From [Clostridium] saccharolyticum WM1 (lineage in GTDB: Bacteria > Bacillota > Clostridia > Lachnospirales > Lachnospiraceae), in NCBI RefSeq assembly GCF_000144625.1, contig NC_014376.1, forward strand, positions 2,728,001 to 2,792,000: a DNA stretch of 64,000 nucleotides, given 5' to 3'. Within the stretch, counting starts at the first letter, position 1. Each line of letters starts with the position of its first letter. The notes under the pieces were generated by a model. It was given only the letters and a program-made list of their open reading frames with translations, was not told the DNA's origin and ran no database searches. A program made the translations under genes and the position numbers. Positions 51,736 to 59,808 of this stretch are shown in pieces.

Positions 51736-53145
51736 TCAGATGCCCCTTTTGGCTGCGATAAGCGCTTTATACCAGTAGTAGCTTTCCTTGGGAATTCGTC
51801 TATTGTTGTTTTTAAAATCAACTCTGACAATGCCATACCGCTTTTCATAGCCATTAATCCAACTATAGAGATCCATGGAAGACCACATATAATACCCTTG
51901 CACATTGACTCCTTCTTCTCTTGCCTGTAACATGTAGTCGATAAATTCACTGCATATTTCTATTCTTTCCGTATCTTTTACATAGCCATTTTCATCGGGA
52001 GTTTCATATTGACCACATCCGTTTTCCGTGACATAAACCAAAATATCTCCATATTTTGCATTAATTTCCTTTAAGGCATTGTACATACATTTTGGATAGA
52101 CCTCTCTTCCCCAAAGATTACGTCTTACATCAGGGTCAAATGATGTCTCAAACAGATCCTTTATACGAATTCCTTCTTTAGATTTTGATCCTTTTCCCTT
52201 ATTATTGTGGAATATTTCGGTTTCACCCTCAGAATAATCGGTTACATACTGACGATTATAAAGATTCAGACCAATATAATCGATCTTGCCTTTTTCAAAA
52301 TAAGGAATATCTTCTTCATAAATAAATGAGGCATCAACATTATTATCCTTTAACACCTTGTTCAGTTCCGCCGGCATTTTACCAAATACGGCGGTATCTA
52401 AAACCATACGGTTGTAAAAAATATCAGCTCTTAATTTAACTAATTCTTTTTCTTTCGTGTCAGGGTCTAATTCAACATTACCATTGTCATGAACAACCCC
52501 AATGATTCCTTTCAACCCTAACTCTTTATAGCTTTCAACGGCTTTCGCGCTACCCAGCATCAGATTATAAAGAACGTTCCAAAAGCGGCCAAAATCAGCC
52601 TTATAGTTTGGCGGATAATTTCCTACAACATAACTGCAATACGCATAATATCTTGGTTCATTGATCGTAGACCAAATCTTAACCCGGTCTCCAAAGTTTT
52701 CAAAACATACTTTTGCATATTGATTAAAAGCATCTACAACATTCCGATTCTCCCATCCGCCGATTTTAGCCATCTCATTGGGGAGGTCGTAATGAAATAA
52801 TGTCACATTCGGAGTAATTCCCTTTTCCAGACAATAGTTTATCACATTGTTATAATATTCAATTCCTTTCGGATTGACCTCGCCAACTCCCCGCGGAATG
52901 ATTCTGGCCCATGAGATTGAAAATCTATAAGTATTTTGGTTTCCTTCTGCCATCAGGTCTATATCTTCTTTATACCTATGGTAAAAATCACTGGCAACGT
53001 CACCATCTTCATTGTTTATATTCAGGGAACTTTCATGATTAAAGACATCCCATTCATTTAAGCCTTTCCCATCTTCGTCCCAACCTCCTTCACACTGATA
53101 AGCAGCGGTTGCCGAGCCCCATAAAAAATTTCCTTTGATACTCAT
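51736..53145 (-). CDS. 6-phospho-beta-glucosidase, GH1
   Basis: Glycoside hydrolase family 1 enzyme of 469 residues that cleaves phosphorylated beta-glucosides after PTS import. The acid/base is E163 in STINEP and the nucleophile is E374 in VTENG. The family N-terminus (FLWGSATAAYQCEGGWDEDGKG) and the aglycone-site WSSMDLYSWINGYEKRYG are intact. It is first gene of the operon, with a weak AGGAA-type ribosome site. Phospho specificity is inferred from the adjacent PTS. Confidence 0.93.
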   Translation of the reverse strand: MSIKGNFLWGSATAAYQCEGGWDEDGKGLNEWDVFNHESSLNINNEDGDVASDFYHRYKEDIDLMAEGNQNTYRFSISWARIIPRGVGEVNPKGIEYYNNVINYCLEKGITPNVTLFHYDLPNEMAKIGGWENRNVVDAFNQYAKVCFENFGDRVKIWSTINEPRYYAYCSYVVGNYPPNYKADFGRFWNVLYNLMLGSAKAVESYKELGLKGIIGVVHDNGNVELDPDTKEKELVKLRADIFYNRMVLDTAVFGKMPAELNKVLKDNNVDASFIYEEDIPYFEKGKIDYIGLNLYNRQYVTDYSEGETEIFHNNKGKGSKSKEGIRIKDLFETSFDPDVRRNLWGREVYPKCMYNALKEINAKYGDILVYVTENGCGQYETPDENGYVKDTERIEICSEFIDYMLQAREEGVNVQGYYMWSSMDLYSWINGYEKRYGIVRVDFKNNNRRIPKESYYWYKALIAAKRGI

Positions 53146-53178
53146 GTTTTTTCTGTATTCCTCTCTTAAACAATAATC

Positions 53179-53192
53179 GCAAAACGTTTTAC
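53179..53192. promoter_or_regulatory. cre-like operator before the GH1 gene
   Basis: GCAAAACGTTTTAC, nearly palindromic around a central CG, 34 bases upstream of the GH1 start. The shape fits CcpA or another LacI-family regulator, as expected for carbon catabolite control of a beta-glucoside operon. Confidence 0.5.
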
Positions 53193-53280
53193 ACTTTTTA
53201 TTATAATCCTTTTAAAAAATTCATGTAGTTCAGAATACGAACGATTTTTAACCGTCTTTCGCTTTCGTTATCTATTATAA

Positions 53281-53327
53281 AAATAAGCATTAATGTGAGG
53301 GGACTTCTTTCACCTTAATGCTTATTT
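53281..53327 (-). terminator. Strong hairpin upstream of the GH1 operon
   Basis: AAATAAGCATTAA / TTAATGCTTATTT stem with an inner GTGA/TCAC. On the minus strand a TTTTTATAA tail follows, so it would stop a minus-strand transcript entering from beyond 53330. It could also insulate the GH1 promoter. Confidence 0.6.
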
Positions 53328-53487
53328 GAAGTAGTTTACCCAACCTCTCACATAATGCTGATACTTTCCTTCTCTTACTGTATTACTCATACCGTTGTTT
53401 CTTTCTGTTAGCATTCTGATTTTACCCTTCATCTTTTGCACTGTTTTCGGGTGCATCCTCAGTTTGCATTTCCCTTTGAATATATAG

Positions 53488-53676
53488 AATCCATACCCAG
53501 GTATTTTACCTTACTGTTGTACCCCCTTCCGGGGTCCTGCCTTTTATCAGGAACACGATTACGTTTATTGCTGCAAGTTGTGCGGGGACATTCCATGGTA
53601 TCAGGGATATGAAGAAATATATTATAAAGATTTACGGGTTTACGAGTGTTATTTCCACGGGGGAATCGCAAAGTAA
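53488..53676 (+). pseudogene. Possible gene remnant, Tyr/Cys-rich
   Basis: The 612-base gap 53146-53757 holds a 62-codon plus-strand frame with protein-like composition (PYCCTPFRGPAFYQEHDY, YCCKLCGDIPWYQGYEE, VYECYFHGG) directly after a TAG. It has no start codon or ribosome site. It may be the tail of a lost Tyr/Cys-rich protein. Family not recognised. Besides this, the cre-like site and the hairpin, I see nothing in the gap. Confidence 0.25.
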
Positions 53677-53757
53677 TATTTCCCCACGATTCATGGCAAC
53701 TACTTTCCTTATGACTCATATAATATAAGTATCATCAACCGGAAAGGAAGTAAAACT

Positions 53758-54060
53758 ATGCCCCCATTCCCACCTAATAATACGTCCCCAGGTGGTCCGA
53801 TGCCTATGGGACCTCCGCCATCAAAAGCGCCCCAGAAGCCTGCACAAATGCGCGCCGGAACCAAAATGGTCAGTCCTGGATCCATTAGAAATTGTCTTGG
53901 CCGATTTACTTATGTCTGGTTAAGCAACGGACAGGAGTTTTGGTTTTTCCCCGTCCAGATCTGGGCGAATACCGTGGCAGGGTTTCGATGGGATCGAAGG
54001 TTTGGCTGGTCATATGCCGGAATTTCATTAAACCGTATCGATATGTTTACCTGCACTTAA
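53758..54060 (+). CDS. Small Pro-rich protein with aromatic C-terminal domain
   Basis: Protein of 100 residues, with GGAAAGGAAG upstream. The first 30 residues are Pro/Gly/Met-rich (PPFPPNNTSPGGPMPMGPPP). Residues ~46-100 form a compact aromatic-rich domain: GRFTYVWLSNGQEFWFFPVQ, VAGFRWDRRFGWSYAGISL and a final DMFTC. I have seen similar short proteins in sporulating Bacillota without a known function. A coat or envelope role is possible. Two terminators follow. Confidence 0.7.
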   Translation: MPPFPPNNTSPGGPMPMGPPPSKAPQKPAQMRAGTKMVSPGSIRNCLGRFTYVWLSNGQEFWFFPVQIWANTVAGFRWDRRFGWSYAGISLNRIDMFTCT

Positions 54061-54076
54061 TCCCCAGAACGGAAAA

Positions 54077-54169
54077 AGAATCCCGGCAGCGGGATTCTTC
54101 TTCTTCATCACGTGCATCAACAACGGATTTCATCACCTCAAAAAGCGATCCTGAAAGGATCGTTTTTTT
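54077..54169 (+). terminator. Two terminators in tandem
   Basis: AGAATCCCG-GCAG-CGGGATTCT (54077-54098), then CGATCCT-GAA-AGGATCG followed by seven T (54146-54169). The second is strong and lies 5 bases before the convergent DUF4491 stop. Confidence 0.85.
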
Positions 54170-54174
54170 GCATG

Positions 54175-54465
54175 TCACTTTCCTTTTTTCTTGGGATTCT
54201 CAGGAAACCACCCCTTCTCCACCCGCTTCTTCTGTTCTTCCAGTTCCTTAATGCTCCATAAAAGGGAGAAGCCTAAGACTGCCAATAGCGCCGATGAAAT
54301 TCTTCCGCCAGAAGCAAGGGATAAGCCGATGCACACGAACCCCCCCACCAGAAAAAACGGCCAGATCCTGCTGCTGAAATAATATTCCGATTTAATAACA
54401 ACCGGATGCAGTAATCCAATGATGAGAAACGTTCCCATACCTATGATAATTCCTTCATAATTCAT
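54175..54465 (-). CDS. DUF4491 family membrane protein
   Basis: Protein of 96 residues with three hydrophobic segments and a cytosolic basic tail. Family stretches are LIIGLLHPVVIKSEYYF, VLGFSLLWSIKELEEQ and KRVEKGWFPENPK. The function of DUF4491 is unknown. It overlaps the upstream YbaN-type gene by 11 bases, forming a two-gene unit of small membrane proteins. Confidence 0.85.
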   Translation of the reverse strand: MNYEGIIIGMGTFLIIGLLHPVVIKSEYYFSSRIWPFFLVGGFVCIGLSLASGGRISSALLAVLGFSLLWSIKELEEQKKRVEKGWFPENPKKKGK

Positions 54466-54871
54466 ATTCGTCCCCCTTTAATTCCTTTGTCATAGTTTCC
54501 GACCTGTCCGCCTGCCGTGTTTTTATGACAAATATAAATACATAATTATGCAAAAGGAAAGCGCCTATAAGAAGCATTCGAAGGACCGGATTTACAGTCA
54601 ATGCAAAGGAGATTACCATCATTAGCCCTGCGGCCGCCTGAATGGTAAATTTCTGCTTTCTTGTAAGTGACCGGTCATACTCATAATGCTTTACATATCG
54701 ATCATACAGGCGTGTGCCTCTGAACCAGCAATTAAGTTTCTCAGAACCTTTGGTAAAGCACAGCAAAGCCAGCAGCAAAAATGGAGTGGTGGGCAGACCC
54801 GGCAGAACTGTACCAATGGTCCCCAGAACCATAGCAGCGGTTCCAATACAAATATATATGGCTTTTCTCAA
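54455..54871 (-). CDS. YbaN family (DUF454) membrane protein
   Basis: Protein of 138 residues with an N-terminal helix pair and the family motif GTIGTVLPGLPTTPFLLLALLCFTKGSEKL, then HYEYDRSLTRKQK and two more helices. DUF454 proteins are small inner-membrane proteins of unknown role, sometimes near heme or metal genes. It has an AGGAGG site and overlaps DUF4491. Confidence 0.88.
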   Translation of the reverse strand: MRKAIYICIGTAAMVLGTIGTVLPGLPTTPFLLLALLCFTKGSEKLNCWFRGTRLYDRYVKHYEYDRSLTRKQKFTIQAAAGLMMVISFALTVNPVLRMLLIGAFLLHNYVFIFVIKTRQADRSETMTKELKGDEYEL

Positions 54872-55081
54872 TCGATAATACCTCCTGTTCCGTTCCAGTT
54901 GTGTTTATCCTTGCCCGGCTGTATCAACTATTATCTCTATCATCGTATTGGGGCCGTCCTATGATTATTCGAAACATCTGGCGGTCTTTTTATGAAGATA
55001 TGTAAAAACCTGAGCCCGATCATGACATTATGTTAAATTCTGCATATATTATAACGATTATATATCCTTAAGAGGCCATGA

Positions 55082-55672
55082 ATGCTCATAAGTGATTTAG
55101 GTACAATCACACAATTGGGACGAATATTGCAGGTTCATAATGCGATGGTTACCGAAGTTGTAATCCGCAGCAGAACTACCGGATTTCTAAGCATTATCTA
55201 CGCCAGGCCTGATACAGATGAAACGGTAACCGAATCTTTAAGACTCTATGTAGGCTTTGATACGGACATTCTGAATTCATCGGGCCAACGGATGTGCTTA
55301 TGTGACATTCAAGAGGGCATGTTCATTGATGCCTTAATTTCACAAGTTATGGAATGGCGCACTCCAACACAGGCTAACGCATTTTTAATTGTTGTAAAAA
55401 CAAACGAACAGCCACTGCTGTACTTTACAACAGATCAAATTGCAGTAGTTGATATTGATAATTTTCTGCTTTATACGGGTGATCCTGATAATACCGGTAA
55501 TCAAATAAAATTTATGATCAATCATACAATAACCACGATCAGTGATAAAAATGGCAACCCTGTTCCATTTCGTTCGCTGCGGCCCGGTTTACTAGTAAAC
55601 GTAACGCATTCCCTTATTGAAACCGGTGAAATTCCCCCTCAAGCAAATGCTTTCCATATTCAGACATTATAA
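55082..55672 (+). CDS. Conserved hypothetical protein with duplicated beta-rich domain
   Basis: Protein of 196 residues without signal peptide or membrane helix. It appears to be an internal duplication: each half ends with a related motif (PTQANAFLIVV near 100; PPQANAFHIQ at the C-terminus) preceded by a beta-rich stretch (GMFIDALISQVM; GLLVNVTHSLI). Short proteins ending in this type of motif are frequent in clostridia, with no known function. AAGAGG lies 6 bases before the ATG. It stands alone with its own terminator. Confidence 0.72.
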   Translation: MLISDLGTITQLGRILQVHNAMVTEVVIRSRTTGFLSIIYARPDTDETVTESLRLYVGFDTDILNSSGQRMCLCDIQEGMFIDALISQVMEWRTPTQANAFLIVVKTNEQPLLYFTTDQIAVVDIDNFLLYTGDPDNTGNQIKFMINHTITTISDKNGNPVPFRSLRPGLLVNVTHSLIETGEIPPQANAFHIQTL

Positions 55673-55688
55673 GTATTACTTAATGCTG

Positions 55689-55714
55689 CCAGCAGGCCTC
55701 CGTCAGCCTGCTGG
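55689..55714 (+). terminator. Intrinsic terminator
   Basis: CCAGCAGGC / GCCTGCTGG with an 8-base loop, followed by a T-rich stretch, 17 bases after the preceding gene. Confidence 0.8.
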
Positions 55715-55833
55715 ACATTTGTTTTATGGGCTTTAGCCTGTTGAACATGGGTGAGTTTCTCTTTAAGAGAAATGAATCCATGTGAAATAATAAACCACCC
55801 GCTATGCGGGTGCGAGTCAGTAAGTTATACAAA

Positions 55834-55896
55834 AAATCACCTTTCCGATTATAATAGAGGTGTCCAAGCCACTATTAGAGAAAGGAAAGGTGATTT
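55834..55896 (+). promoter_or_regulatory. Translation-blocking inverted repeat of the IS
   Basis: AAATCACCTTTCC / GGAAAGGTGATTT, perfect 13 bases, 37 bases apart. The right arm contains the transposase ribosome site and ends 2 bases before the ATG. In IS200 such a leader stem sequesters the ribosome site and keeps transposition low. Confidence 0.7.
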
Positions 55897-55898
55897 CA

Positions 55899-56355
55899 AT
55901 GGCGAAGAAAGCCAATGAACTGGCACACACGAAATGGATGTGCAAATATCATATCGTCTTCACACCTAAGTATAGACGAAAAGTAATTTATAATCAATAC
56001 AAGGAAGATTTGAGAGAAGTCTTGAAGCAACTATGTAATTATAAGGGGGGTCCAAATCTTAGAAGGCCATATTATGCCGGATCATGTACATATGCTGGTA
56101 AGTATTCCACCTAAAATTAGCATATCCAGTTTTATGGGTTATCAGAAAGGCAAATCCGCCCTTATGATGTTTGATCGCCACGCAAACCTAAAGTATAAAT
56201 TCGGAAACCGACATTTTTGGTCGGAAGGATACTATGTAAGCACAGTAGGACTAAATGAGGACACCATCCGAAAATATATACAGTAGCAGGAAAAAGCGGA
56301 TATTATGCAAGATAAACTAAGTGTAAAAGAATACGAGGACCCTTTTAAGGGTTAG
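55899..56355 (+). pseudogene. tnpA: IS200-type transposase TnpA, frameshifted and interrupted
   Basis: The HUH transposase family is clear: KYHIVFTPKYRRKVIY, then HIMPDHVHMLVSIPPK with the HUH motif (HVH), FMGYQKGKSALM and NRHFWSEGYYVSTVG with the catalytic Tyr. Two lesions are seen. A run of six G near 56045 puts the first half out of frame with the second, as if one G were gained. A TAG after RKYIQ (56284-56286) then cuts off the family's C-terminal tail (QEKADIMQDKLS), still readable in frame to 56355. No active product is expected unless it is supplied in trans. Confidence 0.88.
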
Positions 56356-56369
56356 TCGGTATTACAAAG

Positions 56370-56496
56370 GCCCCTTCAGGGGCGGCGACGAGTCAAAAGC
56401 ATAGTGGCTTGAACGAAGTGAAAGCCAGCGCCTTGAGACGCTGGCCTAGTATCAAAGGGTTATACCCTTTTCACAAGCCACCCGTTTTACGGGTGG
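56370..56496 (+). ncRNA. Structured 3' region of the IS, possible IS-derived RNA
   Basis: Four hairpins follow each other: CCCC-TTCA-GGGG (56371), CCAGCG...CGCTGG (56425-56444), AAAGGG...CCCTTT (56454-56470) and the end hairpin (56478-56496). This density of stems up to the right end is reminiscent of RNAs made by IS200/IS605 elements. No TnpB or IscB gene is present. Expression is not shown. Confidence 0.35.
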
Positions 56497-56593
56497 TCTT
56501 GACTATTTTACCCCCGGTCAGTCCTGCAGTGGTAATTGCTTTTGAGATTTTAAATCATCTGGAAGACATTATTCCAGAGCGCTCACTGCCCCC

Positions 56594-57979
56594 TCAGCCT
56601 TCCTTGGGAATACTTACCGTAAAGCTGCTTCCCTGTTCCTCCACACTTTCTGCCGTTACAGTTCCCCCATGAGCTTCAACAATGGATTTAACAATGGCAA
56701 GGCCAATGCCGGCTCCTCCGGATTTTCGGTTCCTGGATTTGTCGGTCCTGTAAAACCGTTCAAAGATGAAAGGCAATTCTTTTTCAGAAATACCGATACC
56801 GGAATCCATAATCTTCACGATCCCCAACCGGTCCGTTTCAGATACCACAATCCCGATGACTCCGCCCTCAGGCGTGTATTTGACGGCATTGGAAAGAAGA
56901 TTGGCAATAACCTGACTGAATCTGTTTTTATCCGCCTGGGCAAAGACGGGACTGCCTCCTATGGAAATAGTTAAGTTTTTTTTGCTGATCTCCCCCTTCA
57001 TCGTATCTGAAACCGTACGTACAATTTCCAGCAAATCAGTCCTGGTTTTATTTAAAACCAGGTTTTCGTCCTCGATTTTCGCCAACTGCCCCAGATCCTC
57101 CACCAGAGTTCCAAGGCGCTTTACTTCCTCATGACAGCTTTTCAGCCGTTTGGGCGTGGGATCCCACAAACCCTCTATCATGGCCTCCAAATGGGAACCC
57201 AGTGCAGTCAAAGGGGTCCGCAGCTCGTGGGCAACATCCGCGGTCATCTGCTTGCGCAGCTTTTCCTGGTTTCCGAGAGCATGGGATAGATGGTTGATGG
57301 CGTCCGCAAGATCATCCAGCTCCCGTATTTTTGTTCCAGGCTCAAACCGGATGTTGTAATTTCCCTTTGAAATCTGTTTGGCAATATAAGCGGTTTTTGT
57401 AACGGGACGGGAGATTCTCCGGGCAAGAAGACATCCTACTACCACCGAACAGGCGCTGGACAGGATACCAATGACCAGCAGGACTGTATTCATAACATTG
57501 ATGAAATTAAAATCAGCCTCGTTCATAAAAAACGGGCCATAATATTTAATAGAAACAGCACCGACTCTTTTCCCATTTTGGCGGATCTCATAGGTGTGAT
57601 CTACAAAACCGCCCTCTGTACCTCTCTCTTCCATTCGTTCCGAGATTTCATTCATGATCTGCCCGCAAAGACTCATGTCATGGTTTTCTGCATCCCATAC
57701 CATGTTTCCGCCTGCATCGTACAGCTTTACGATATATCCGTCATACAGAGCATTCATGCCGATGGCATGAACATAATCCAGTTTCCAGCTCCGTTTGAAC
57801 CCATCGTATTGCCTGCTTAAATCGCCGACGATATTTTCTCTTCGCTCCTGCCCCAGCTGGGTGATATATTTTTCAAATTCCCGGTTCATGATCCAGTTGG
57901 ATAAAAGACCAATGAGTCCGATGGTAATCAGAAGCGTCAGCAAAATAGAAAGGGATAACTGTTTTCTTAAGCTCTTCAC
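56594..57979 (-). CDS. Sensor histidine kinase (BaeS/OmpR-partner type)
   Basis: Membrane kinase of 461 residues. There are helices near 10-30 and 163-185 enclosing a sensor domain of about 130 residues, then HAMP (~186-240). The phospho-acceptor is in DVAHELRTPLTALGSHLEA near 247, and ATPase motifs are NLLSNAVKYTPEGG, DSGIGI, FERFYRTDKSRNRKSGGAGIGLAI. It overlaps its response regulator gene by 4 bases. The stimulus is unknown. It lies downstream of the copper operon on the same strand but behind a terminator. Confidence 0.93.
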   Translation of the reverse strand: MKSLRKQLSLSILLTLLITIGLIGLLSNWIMNREFEKYITQLGQERRENIVGDLSRQYDGFKRSWKLDYVHAIGMNALYDGYIVKLYDAGGNMVWDAENHDMSLCGQIMNEISERMEERGTEGGFVDHTYEIRQNGKRVGAVSIKYYGPFFMNEADFNFINVMNTVLLVIGILSSACSVVVGCLLARRISRPVTKTAYIAKQISKGNYNIRFEPGTKIRELDDLADAINHLSHALGNQEKLRKQMTADVAHELRTPLTALGSHLEAMIEGLWDPTPKRLKSCHEEVKRLGTLVEDLGQLAKIEDENLVLNKTRTDLLEIVRTVSDTMKGEISKKNLTISIGGSPVFAQADKNRFSQVIANLLSNAVKYTPEGGVIGIVVSETDRLGIVKIMDSGIGISEKELPFIFERFYRTDKSRNRKSGGAGIGLAIVKSIVEAHGGTVTAESVEEQGSSFTVSIPKEG

Positions 57980-58683
57980 TCCCCATCCCCTCCGAATTTA
58001 TATCCCAGACCCGGAATCGTCCGCACATACACCGGGTTTTTAGGATCATCCTCTACCTTTTTCCTGATATTCTTAATGTGGCTGTCGATGGCTCTGTCAT
58101 ATCCGGCAAAGCCCTTGTCCAAAGCCGCCTCGATCAGCTCCTCTCTGGTAAAAACCTTCCCTGGATATTTGATAAGCACGGACAGTATTTTTAATTCGCT
58201 TGGGGTAAGGGTTAAGCTGACCCCCTTTTTTCGCACTTCATTTTTTTCAAAATCGGTCACCAGATCCCCGTTTCTCCAGGAATTCCTTTTAACAAGCGGC
58301 ACCAGATCACTTTCTGTCCGGCGGAGAACGGCCTCTATCCTGGCATACAGCTCTTTTAAGCCAAAGGGCTTTACCACATAATCATCGGCTCCAAGACCAA
58401 GCCCCTCCACCACATCGGATTCATCTACCTTGGCGGTGAGCATGATGATGGGAACCCTGGATTTTTTTCGGATGGCCCTGCACACCTCTTCTCCGGATAT
58501 GTCCGGCATCATAAGATCCAGAATTATCAGTGAGATATTTTCAGATTCAAATATCTCCAGAGCTCTCTGGCCGTTTTCCGCCGGAAATGTACGAAATCCC
58601 TTGCTTTCCAAAAGCAGGCAGACCACCTCCAGTATTTTGGGTTCATCGTCAACAACCAGCACATTTTTGCAGTTCTTTCCCAT
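57976..58683 (-). CDS. Response regulator, OmpR/PhoB family
   Basis: Regulator of 235 residues. The receiver domain has D12-D13, the phospho-acceptor Asp in ILDLMMPDISG near 56 and K in VKPFG. The winged-helix domain (~135-232) has LTPSELKILSVLIKYPGKVFTREELIEA and the recognition-helix region YDRAIDSHIKNIRKKV. It is first of a two-gene operon with the kinase. Target genes are unknown. Confidence 0.94.
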   Translation of the reverse strand: MGKNCKNVLVVDDEPKILEVVCLLLESKGFRTFPAENGQRALEIFESENISLIILDLMMPDISGEEVCRAIRKKSRVPIIMLTAKVDESDVVEGLGLGADDYVVKPFGLKELYARIEAVLRRTESDLVPLVKRNSWRNGDLVTDFEKNEVRKKGVSLTLTPSELKILSVLIKYPGKVFTREELIEAALDKGFAGYDRAIDSHIKNIRKKVEDDPKNPVYVRTIPGLGYKFGGDGE

Positions 58684-58801
58684 CCTAACACCTCTATTGT
58701 TATACCATGAACCTGAGGTTCATGACCGGCATTCCCCGTTATGCGATGAGCAAGCTCATCTTCGCTCCATTGTGCTCATGAAAAATAAAACAAAACATGA
58801 A

Positions 58802-58838
58802 AGGAGGGAACCGCCCACTGTGCGGTCCCCGTCCTTCC
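58802..58838 (-). terminator. Intrinsic terminator of the copper operon
   Basis: GGGAACCGC / GCGGTCCC core, extended by AAGGA/TCCTT-like arms, 7 bases after the copZ stop. On the minus strand it is followed by CTTTCATGTTTTG. Confidence 0.7.
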
Positions 58839-58844
58839 TAACTG

Positions 58845-59054
58845 TTATTCCATGACATCATAGCCCTGATCTTCAATCTCAGATTGAATGGCTTCTACGG
58901 ATGCCTGATCCGGATCATGATCCACCGTTACTGTTTTACCTGAAAGATCCACGGATACCCCGGAAACACCGGATAAAGCTCCTACCGCATTTGTAATTGC
59001 CTTAACGCAGTGTTCACAAGCCATTCCATCTACCTTTATTACTGTTTTTGACAT
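58845..59054 (-). CDS. copZ: Copper chaperone, heavy-metal-associated domain
   Basis: Soluble metallochaperone of 69 residues with the ferredoxin-like HMA fold. The metal site is C13-x2-C16 in DGMACEHC. It should hand copper(I) to the CopA ATPase encoded upstream. It lies 24 bases after the unknown membrane-anchored gene, third in the operon. The family's usual length is about 68 residues. Confidence 0.92.
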   Translation of the reverse strand: MSKTVIKVDGMACEHCVKAITNAVGALSGVSGVSVDLSGKTVTVDHDPDQASVEAIQSEIEDQGYDVME

Positions 59055-59078
59055 TTGAGTTACCTCCGTTATGATTTT

Positions 59079-59801
59079 TTATTTTAAATTAAAAGGTTTT
59101 AAGAACTTATAGACCTCCAACGTCTTTGAGCCTTCCATTACAGATACCGGTGCATATACCCAGCCTTCTACTTTTTCGGGATCAACACCGGCTGCAATAA
59201 GAGGTTCGGGATTTAATACAAAAACCATGTCCTTATCCTGGTTTATATCTTTCACCGTGTTTGTTTCCATATTTTTTGCCCACTCAAACATATTGCCGTC
59301 TCCCAGCTTTACTCCATAGTGGTCAAGATCCATATGATAGTTGATAAAGCTGCGGTGATTCTTTACGATCTGCTCAAAAGCCGGAAGAGGAGCTGAACCT
59401 CCCTCGTAAACAGGCTCATCAGTCCCCAGCTTCGTTCCTACCATCAGCATTCCATCATAGGCTGCATAATTTTCCGGCAGCTTATCAGCATCAAGTCCTG
59501 CATTGACAAAGGCCGCCGCATCAAGCTCAAGCATTACATCATGAAGGGCACTTTTGCTGTAGTCCTCACTCCAGATGAAGCGTACGCTGCCATCAGGCGC
59601 TGTTAATGACCAGCCTCCATTGCTTTCATCGGCTTTCACACTATCCGGCACCGCATTTAAAACTGCTTCAAACGATGAAACAGATTCTGTTCCTACTACA
59701 TCCAGATTTCCTCCGGCTCTATTTACAACTGCAGCCACGATTACCGCCACCAAGGCAAAGGCGATGAAAGCTGCCGCTATTATTTTTCCATTTCTATTCA
59801 T
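59079..59801 (-). CDS. Membrane-anchored protein of unknown function in the copper operon
   Basis: Protein of 240 residues with one N-terminal helix (IIAAAFIAFALVAVIVAAVV, ~8-27) and an extracytoplasmic domain. I do not recognise the family. The domain has WSLTAPDGSVRFIWSEDYS, a Met-containing stretch (YDGMLMVGTKLG), NHRSFINYHMDLDHYGVKLG with three His, and GDGNMFEWAKNMETN. The His/Met content near residues 130-180 could bind copper. It lies between copA (7 bases) and copZ (24 bases), so a role in copper handling at the membrane is inferred. Confidence 0.75.
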   Translation of the reverse strand: MNRNGKIIAAAFIAFALVAVIVAAVVNRAGGNLDVVGTESVSSFEAVLNAVPDSVKADESNGGWSLTAPDGSVRFIWSEDYSKSALHDVMLELDAAAFVNAGLDADKLPENYAAYDGMLMVGTKLGTDEPVYEGGSAPLPAFEQIVKNHRSFINYHMDLDHYGVKLGDGNMFEWAKNMETNTVKDINQDKDMVFVLNPEPLIAAGVDPEKVEGWVYAPVSVMEGSKTLEVYKFLKPFNLK

Positions 59802-59808
59802 ATCCGGT

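Larger units (their letters stand above)
55775..56510 (+). mobile_element. Decayed IS200/IS605-type element
   Basis: A single-transposase element of about 0.73 kb with no terminal inverted repeats but a hairpin near each end: CACCCGCTATGCGGGTG at 55796-55812 and CCACCCGTTTTACGGGTGG at 56478-56496. That is the form expected of subterminal hairpins recognised by HUH transposases. The transposase gene is broken. The exact ends are uncertain by some tens of bases. Confidence 0.8.

Noticed and set aside
53459..53719. Minus-strand frame of 86 codons
   Set aside because: No clear ribosome site and atypical composition; it is opposite a more protein-like plus-strand frame.
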